Shown here: positions 56,458 through 64,000 of the stretch, in pieces
Layout: each line of letters begins with the position of its first letter
Numbering within the stretch: the first letter of the stretch is position 1
Translations under genes and position numbers: made by a program
Origin: Sinonovacula constricta
Taxonomy: Eukaryota; Mollusca; Bivalvia; Cardiida; Solecurtidae
DNA length: 64,000 bases
Reading direction: 5' to 3'
Assembly (NCBI GenBank): GCA_007844125.1
Contig: CM017573.1
Span: 3,549,141 to 3,613,140, forward strand
The notes under the pieces: model-generated
The model's input: the letters and a program-made list of their open reading frames with translations, nothing else
What the model was told of the DNA's origin: nothing
Database searches by the model: none

Positions 56458-59400
56458 ATGTCAGGGTTTATTTTCATATACATATCCAACATGAATTATG
56501 AATTTTTTAAGAACATTCCGTACAAAAAATGTCAAAAACTCATATTTGTTTACTGAGACACATAGATTTTGCATGACCACATTAATAATTGATACGAAGC
56601 AAATTGGCATCATGTATGATGAGATGTCAATCTCGGAAGGTTATAATGTCATCATGTCATCATGCAGAAACCTTCATGCAAAAACATTGTTTACATTTAT
56701 TATCTTATCAAGATGATGTGGACATGCTCATAGTTGTACTAACACCGTCTCCTGCTGCCCTGTACCTCAAGGTAGCATTTCAAGTTCCTCCCAAACACTT
56801 CATCCATGGCATAATGCCAGGTATGATTCCATCTTCTATGGTTTCTAACGATTGATGCCAATCAAAAACAATGTTTTTGAACCTTAAACAATGTGTCTTG
56901 TTTAGGAAAATCTAATTGTTGCACTTTTAAGTCACTTCACTTTTGTATATATTTTTGGATGCATTGATATTTGTCCCATTGATTTTGACGTGGATCATTT
57001 CATAAAATGTTTGTCTTATTCATGTTTGTGTGAAATGTTAACTTTAAATAAACAAGTCCCAAATAACCTCACTGATACCAAAGAGACATCATGATAGTAT
57101 GTATTCTTATTTGGCTCTGAAATTATAATACCAGTAAATAAGAAACTACGATTAAAGGGTACATGTCGAAAAACTATTTTTAATCAAAATAAAAGTGCTC
57201 TGTTGAGTGTACAGAACATCACCATGTTGTAATCCTTACAACATTAATAAACTAACACGTATTTTCAATTTATCAGCACTATGCTTTGAATAATAAGTAT
57301 GCAGACTTCCATAAAGCATGATCAATTTATATCATTCTAACAGGTCTATTCCAGGAATTTTATGAATGTCCCTCTTTCAAATTCATTGGCTACAAAAACT
57401 ACCAAAAGGTTCAACATTCCATCTAGCTTTACTTTATCAACACTTCACTGATGCCTTGTGTCCCTAGTCTTGGAATGTCCCAATTTTAGCAGGAGCCATA
57501 ATAAAAGAGCCACCATTAGTAGTATTTTATGTCAGCATCCCTGATTGATTATAGCACCCCGCCCAAACGCAGCACACATGTCATTTCTCTACCATAAACC
57601 AATCATTGATGGTCCCATCTTTTTCCCAGAAGAAATAAGAATGCTTGGAATTCTACTTAACCTCCCAATGTGATTGTAATGTATAGAAAGTACCTGTTGT
57701 ATGAATTATTCCTGTGTCAGGTAGGGCTTGCTGTTTGTTTTGTTGGGAGCCAACTGACAAACTTACATCTTCTAAAAAGTGTTGTTCTATGATGCAGATA
57801 TAAAGCTGCCATCACTGTGATCGTAAGATGTAACCTTCCAGTCATATATAGCCTGACACTGGGAACATGCAAGATGCTTTAATCTAAGTGGTTAGTGTTG
57901 CATGTACTTTTGTGAAACCTGCTCATTCTCTTAATTTTCATCTTAAACCATAAGGTGGACTAAAAATGCAATTTTAGTATTAATGGCTTTGGTTAATACA
58001 AGAAAAAACAACAGATGTACAATTTTAAGGAAGTGCCAAAATAATGGGGGAAAAAAGGGTTCTTTTCAAATCCATAATACCTCCACATCCTGATCCACCA
58101 TGACCTGCCAATCAGCACCTGTCATTGCCAATTAAATCTGCTGTCAGTCAATTAAAAGGCTCCTGTTGACACTCATTCATATTCTTAATCAGATAAACCA
58201 TTTTACTCCACCCTACAACTGTCACCACTGCTCCAATTGTCAGGGGTATGTGTTTTCTTTATCCCATAACAAAACATAAACCCTCAATCTGCTTTGTTTG
58301 TTAACATCCCAAATTATTCTTAGTTCTTGTACAGAAATTATATTCTTAGAAAAAAATTATCTTAGGATACTTTGTAGCAAATAGTGTAGATAGAGAACAG
58401 GGAAAAACACAGAGGGTGCTTGGTATGCTTAGGTTTACATAAAGTAGTTACTGTCCTACAGATGTCAGGTAAAAACAGCTAAGATTTCTATCTTAGTCAA
58501 TTGTCATGCTGGGACAACTTTCACTCAACTGATCAAAAGATTACATTGTGACAGTTTAAGATGAATACAGATAAAATCTCTGTAAATGTGATTGTTCAAG
58601 TAAATACTGTTTGACAAAATGCTGAAACAAACAATTTTAAGATTAATGATACAGATTATAAACTGTCTTGTGATGTTCAGTTCAGCTATGGCTATTCAGG
58701 ATTTTTGTACAGCCAAAACTTACAATTCTTTAGCTCTCATTTATACATTTACATTTGTATTTAATAGTTAATTATTTCAAAAGCCCCATATCACTACTTT
58801 TGCTTTATTGCAAATACTTGTATATGAAGACCATTTACAGGCATCTTCCTCTACAGATTTCTCCAAATGGACATATTTCTTCCAAATTTGATTTCAATCA
58901 AGGATTTATTTGCACTTGCTATGAATTGATACTAAAATAACAGATCAGATAACTTGGAACAATGTCATGATGACTTTTTACCCAGGATGGCTGTCACTGT
59001 CTTTATTCCATGTGGTATTATCAGGGCTTAGAGCAAAAGTGGTCTATGAACTCATTTCTGCAAACTCACTTAGACAATTTGCCCCTGATATGATCAAATT
59101 AAAAATTGTTATGGCTCTGTACTAGAAGTAAAAATTGTTATTATTGTAGCAGTCTTGATCTCACTTGAGAATCAATGTGACATTTTTACCCCAGCCAAAT
59201 GTTGTGTAAAAATAGTACTATTAAATTAAATTTGAAAAAATCCACCCCAAAACCCAACAAACAGGTCATCAGAAAACAGCTGCAATGAAACATTTTGTGG
59301 ACCTTTGACCTCAACATCACTTCAGTAACCTTGACCCCAGGGTCACAGTGACATGTCATTAGTTCACCTGACCTAATGGTCTTGCAATAATGACTGCATA

Positions 59401-60811
59401 ATGGTCAGAGCTGTCCAGTCTGAAATGTGGGTCTAGACAGTATGGGGATTTATGGGAGAAAAAATATTCTAATAAATGTTGGCCTTGCTGGGAAAAGACA
59501 GTAGATGTAGAGCTGTAGACATGTTTGAGATTTATGTGGGACAGAGGAAAAAAGTTCAATGTTGTGATTTCATTTTTGAAAGTGGTCAGTTTGATTTACT
59601 TTACACTGCGGATAGTATCTAAGGAAAGTGACGGACTCTATACAGTCATTTTAGAGCTGGATGTTGCTATGACCTTACATACTCAGGATTTACCTAATTT
59701 AATTGTTATGTGTGAAATTCCAGGACAATAATTTGCATTTTATATTTTAAGAATACTTAGGATATTTTTATTATGTGCAAGACTTATTTATCATTGGAGT
59801 AATTATACTTTTTGAACATGTTTCTATTTACAAAATAGACAGGATAAGTTTCAAATTGTAGGCTGTGTACTTGTGAAACTACCATGAATCTGTAATGGGA
59901 CTTATTCTCTTGTGAAAACTTTACTGTGGCATTAGAACAAGGATATACTTTATGGTGCTTTACTTACATCTCTGCAATTTCATCAGTGCCTTTTCTGAAC
60001 AGTGTTAACTGTTTGTTACTTTTATCTCTAATATGCAGCTCGAATTTATCACAATATTTAAATCCAGATACATGAGACAATATGATTGAAACTTTAAAAT
60101 ACTTTCTTGGTTTGGATTAACAACAAGGTGTTATCTACAATTCTACATATTCCTCCTGTGGGTTGTTCTTTAAAAGGCATCCTTTGTACCTCTAACATTC
60201 CACGAGTCAGCACAATGAAGTTTTTGTATTTGCATGTAAGTTTCTTATTTTTTATTTGATTTATTTTAAATAAAAAATGGTCTGTCAAAAATGTTTTTTC
60301 TTCTTTTAAATACACATACCTGTTCCAAAAATGAGTGGACATGGCAATAAAAAACTGCACTGATCATTTTCTAATAGTATGTTATGATCCCTCCACTTTA
60401 AATGTAAGCCCTTGTCTGTTACTAAATCCAAATTATTCAGATGACGTCCCTTTGACATCTCACTTATGTTTGACTTTTTTATATTGAATCCTTGTTTGTA
60501 CTGAGCTTTGAAAAGTTTGTTACACAAGATTTATGATAGTCATTGACTCTAAGTCTGTATAGCACATTTATTGACATACAGCAAATAGTGACGATTCAGA
60601 TTAACCAGCTGCTGCTGTGAGCTGTCTGGACAGGAATAATATACCACATGCTGCTAAGTCTAATCACTACATCCTGTTACCTGCATGATGTTAATAATTT
60701 AACATTCAGAGTGATTTGTTAAAAATGAAGCATGCTGAGGATTAAGCCAAAACAAATTTCCATTATACTCATTTGTTGAGCTGAACTTTAAGTATTGTAC
60801 TATTTTCTCCC
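56458..60811. other. Long non-coding stretch, nothing certain
   Basis: Unique-looking sequence. At 58080-58220 several CAATTAAA/CCAATTAAATC cores occur in complex context. At 59305-59375 a cluster of TGACCT/AGGTCA half-sites occurs, probably a decayed mollusc repeat. No gene is supported; frames at 56498-56855 and 60094-60527 are unrecognised. Confidence 0.5.
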
Positions 60812-61680
60812 ATTTTGAGCTCGATTTTTTCGGAAGACACAAAGTGGAGCTATATTCTTGACCCACTCGATGGTGTTGGCATTGGTTAACCTTTTTATAC
60901 TCTGAACTTCAAGATTTTGGAGTTATGCTCCTTTATTTAATTTTCTTGTCCAGAGCATAACTCCAATACTTTTAAAGCTATTGACTTGAAACTCGATGCA
61001 TAGATTGGTCTTATTGAGACAAAGTGCACTGTACAGGAATCATAACTCTGTACCTAATGAGTTATGCCCCTTTATTAAATTTTCTTGTCTGGAACATTAC
61101 TCCTATGTTATCAAAGCTATTAATTTGAAAATTCGTAGGTGAATAGATCTCATTTAGACTAAGTGCATTGTGTAAGAACCGTCACTGTACACTTCAGGAT
61201 TTTGTAGTTACCCTTAGTTCAATTTTCGTACTTGATGTTTGTCGTGACCATACTCCTACATTATCAAAGCTATTGACTTGAAACTTCATAGGTGGAACTT
61301 CTTACTTAATGTTTGTCTTGACCATACTCCTACATTATCAAAGCTATTGACTTGAAACTTCATAGGTGGAAAGATGTTCCACATCTCGTCACTCTGCTCT
61401 TCTTTGTTTGAGAAATGCCCCTTTCTACAAAAAAGCAATTACTCTCATGTAAATTTTTGTATTTTTGATGTTATTCCCCTTTGATTTTTTCCATTTATCC
61501 AGATTGCAGTCCACAGTCATGCCAAAGTGCATTGCACAACAGTGCACCACAGTTTGGCAGAATTTTTTTTTTATGTTATTCTACTTTAAGTTTTTCTTGC
61601 AATAACGCAGAGTGCAGTCCAAAACTTTGCCATACTGCATTGCACTAGAGTACACAGCAGTTTGTTTCAAATTGCTCTAT
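60812..61680 (+). repeat. Composite repeat element, copy II (more complete)
   Basis: Left end ATTTTGAGCTCGATTTTTTC GG, then AAGTGGAGCTATATTCTTGACC and GGTGTTGGCATTGGTTAAC, a start typical of a bivalve dispersed repeat. Degenerate monomers follow, anchored at about 60955, 61094, 61258 and 61322, with the AGCTATTGACTTGAAACTTC core. Then the 3' module with two CAG...TGCAGTCC words (61500 and 61608) and GTGCATTGCACAACAGTGCA. Part order and orientation equal copy I (7116-8202). A 64-bp segment is freshly duplicated at 61226-61353. Confidence 0.75.
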
Positions 61681-62659
61681 TTGGTTACTGTTGTTAATAG
61701 TAGAACCCATTTCAAGAGCAAGTAACCCTATAAAATAGTTTTGACATCCCTTTTTCATCTTAGAATTTCTTATATACTATCCAGCACTGGAAAAAGTGGA
61801 GCAGGCTGTCTCCAGGCAGCTTTTGTAAGTTTACCTTTGGCTCATTCTCTTATAATAGTTGGATGACTCATTGAAATATAAGGAAATCATTGTTCATTCC
61901 ACACTCTGGAAGGGTGGTTATGTAACCAATCTTAACTTTTCTATCAGAAAACTAATTCATCAATGTCAACTTCATGATATGCTGATTCAACCAACTATTA
62001 ATACCAACTTGGGTTCCCAAATAGTTGAAATCAATCATATCAGGAAGGAAAAACGATATGACTTAAATTTAAAACTATATCAAAAGAAGAGATGGCTAAA
62101 GAATACATGATTCTTTGCTGATCTGGCAGTTCTAGGACAATTTACATCAAATTAGTTTCTTTGAAATTGCCCATTACATCCTGCTGACTGATGGAAAGCA
62201 GTAAAAGAGTAAATTACATATCTATAACAATACCATCTTTATTTTTTATTATTTACTTTGCTTTGTTGATATTTTATAAATTTTAACTCATGTTTTGTTC
62301 TTTGTCTTTTCATGGGCTGTTCCTAAAACGATTTGTCAATGTTATAGGTAAGTGTTTCTTTAAAGTTCCTTGTTTTTTTTTAAGCAGTTTCAATAACATT
62401 TTCAATATTGTTGTTGTATTTCTAAATTTATTTTCACTAGGTATATGTCAAAAAATGATTCTTACATGACTAAGACATAAGCTCCATATTATTCCCCAAA
62501 GATTATGGCCTTTCTGTTGTTGGCATGATGGTAAACTCAGCAATCTTAAACTTCCCATATCATTTAAATTTCACTGTAACTAAGGTCACATATGTTAAGC
62601 TGCTTGTATAAACTACCAATTGATTCTGGAAAAAAGCATCACAATCATATGTATTCTTT
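61681..62659. other. Non-coding stretch, nothing recognised
   Basis: AT-rich. The frame at 61859-62110 (83 residues) has a basic, Ile/Lys-rich translation without a recognisable domain. GTTATAGGTAAGTG at about 62340 is donor-like only. Confidence 0.55.
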
Positions 62660-63203
62660 GCTAAAATTTTGTGTTTTCTGTTACCCTTTTAAACATAGTG
62701 AATTTGATCCTTTTAAATCTAGTCCATATGTATTTATTATAACAGTTGTTTTCTGTGACCCTGTGACCCCTGGTTAAACATAGTGAATTTGATCCTTTTA
62801 AATCTTGTTCAAATGTATTTCTTAAAACAATTAAGTGTTTTATGTGACCCTTGGTTAAACATAGTGAATTTGATCCTTTTAAATCTTGTCCATATGTAGT
62901 TGTTATGACAGTTGTTTTCTGTGACCCTTGGTTAAACATAGTGAATTTGATCCTTTTAAATCTTGTTCAAATGTAGTTGTTGTGACAGTTGTGTTCTGTG
63001 ACCCTTGGTTAAACATAGTGAATTTGATCCTTTTAAATCTTGTTCAAATGTAGTTGTTGTGACAGTTGTGTTCTGTGACCCTTGGTTAAACATAGTGAAT
63101 TTGATCCTTTTAAATCTTGTTCAAATGTATTTCTTATAACAATTAAGTGTTTTATGTGACCCTTGGTTAAACATAGTGAATTTGATCCTTTTAAATCTTG
63201 CTT
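62660..63203. repeat. Tandem array, 77/81-bp unit, 7 copies in two variants
   Basis: AAACATAGTGAATTTGATCC starts at 62691, 62776, 62857, 62934, 63011, 63088 and 63169 (spacings 85, 81, 77, 77, 77, 81). All units share GGTTAAACATAGTGAATTTG and ATCCTTTTAAATCTTGTTC. The variable part is either GTATTTCTTAWAACAATTAAG (81-bp type) or GTAGTTGTTGTGACAGTTGTG (77-bp type). The order is 85-81-77-77-77-81. Minus-strand frames at 62661-62939 and 63033-63305 merely read through it. Confidence 0.95.
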
Positions 63204-64000
63204 GCTACCTTTACTCCCTGTGTATATTTTAGCTCCTTCTATACTGTAAATTGCACCTAAATGCCATATCATGTTTCCAACAGGAAATGTGTACCTGATT
63301 ATCAAGTCATGACTCCACAGTTATAAGATGCACTTCCTTTAGCATCCTACCTTTTTTCAGCGTATTGCATGTCTTATCTTTCTCAGGCTTGATACCCTTT
63401 TCTCCTCTTCATTGCAATTTCCAGTTTCTGTATACCTCCTATTATTTGTCTATTATTTGCAATCTTTGTTTCCTACATTTGCATTTCATCATTTGTATGT
63501 ATTTTGCATGCCAAAAAAGAGTTTATTAGAATACAGCATAATTATATTTGATACTTAATAAGAACTACCAAAAAAAATCATTTATCTTTTGTTATAAGTG
63601 CACAACAAGATACACTTTAGTAATTTGTGAATTGTTCAATTTTGTTTATTAATTTGTGTTTTCATTGAAGATTAATTTTTAAAATCAAGAAAATATCTAA
63701 ACCTTGCTGTGGCGCACGTTTTTAGTGAAGTACGGTAACTTGGTGCACATGTTGTTTAATGCTTCATTCACAAATTTGTGTTATCTTAAATCCTCCTATC
63801 AACTTCTGTGAAAGTTTACTCTGCTTCTAAGTCTGTTGTCTGATAGTGCAGTTGTAAGGGCACAAAAAATAAACAGAATGATGCAAATCAAGTTAACATG
63901 TTTATAAAAAATAATCTGGAGAAGCATCATTGTTGAGAGAACTGACAGGAAGGCTCCATTCAGAGGATGATAAACAGATTGTAATTGGTTATTAAAGTTG
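63204..64000. other. Non-coding stretch, nothing recognised
   Basis: AT-rich to the window end; no repeat hallmark or coding signal. Confidence 0.6.

Noticed and set aside
62661..63305. Minus-strand frames with repeating DLKGSNSLCLTKGH peptides
   Set aside because: Explained by the 77/81-bp array. Units of 77 bp shift the frame, so the peptide repeat is broken between units; no start or splice context.

Overview
This window reads as non-coding nuclear DNA of an animal, most likely a bivalve mollusc. It is strongly AT-rich and stops are dense in all six frames. There are no operons, ribosome-binding sites, rRNA, genuine tRNA genes or CRISPR arrays, and I recognise no protein family with confidence. 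The bivalve call rests on several degenerate dispersed repeats of a kind I know to be common in bivalve genomes: a block opening with an AACAAGAGGCCCATGG-type sequence, arrays of ~140-150 bp monomers around an AGCTATTGACTTGAAACTTC core, and a hairpin-led repeat with AGGTCAAGGTCACTGTTACT modules. This is recognition from memory, not a database search. Layout, 1-22 kb: a tRNA-derived SINE (family SINE-A in this report) at 1.4 kb; a hairpin-led degenerate array (4.07-4.81 kb); two arrays of ~140-150 bp monomers separated by a truncated SINE-A, the second running into a composite element (6.2-8.2 kb); a reverse copy of a second SINE family, SINE-B (8.8 kb); a hAT-like TIR element (9.76-10.49 kb); a weak candidate small ORF with a good start context (12.6 kb); a C-rich TIR element (15.7 kb); a fragment of a TTAA-flanked MITE (19.8 kb); and SINE-A (21.7 kb). 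Layout, 22-44 kb: a compound (CAT)n/(GAA)n microsatellite (22.8-23.1 kb); a full TTAA-flanked MITE with an internal duplication and a pogo-like terminus (25.7-26.2 kb); a mollusc-type dispersed repeat (26.8 kb); several SINE-A copies; the second full MITE copy (32.8-33.3 kb); a 34-bp minisatellite that runs straight into the head of a SINE-A copy (34.6-35.1 kb); a 79-bp tandem array grown inside a dispersed repeat (40.7-41.0 kb); and a small TIR element (43.7 kb). Layout, 44-64 kb: a ~490-bp polypyrimidine tract (45.9-46.4 kb); a ~30-bp minisatellite (47.0-47.3 kb); more SINE-A copies, two of them head to head (54.2-54.7 kb); a SINE-B with a perfect 9-bp target duplication inserted into a SINE-A fragment (55.5-55.8 kb); a second co-linear copy of the composite element (60.8-61.7 kb); and a seven-copy 77/81-bp array (62.7-63.2 kb). 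There is no gene system to assemble. The most informative content is the repeat biology: about sixteen SINE-A copies, two SINE insertions with clear target-site duplications, a nested insertion giving a relative age, and tandem arrays that appear to have grown from parts of dispersed elements. Stretches between repeats look unique. A few, for example 31.43-31.70 kb and 13.50-13.78 kb, have the look of conserved regulatory DNA, but that cannot be shown from one sequence. The window is probably intergenic or lies inside large introns.
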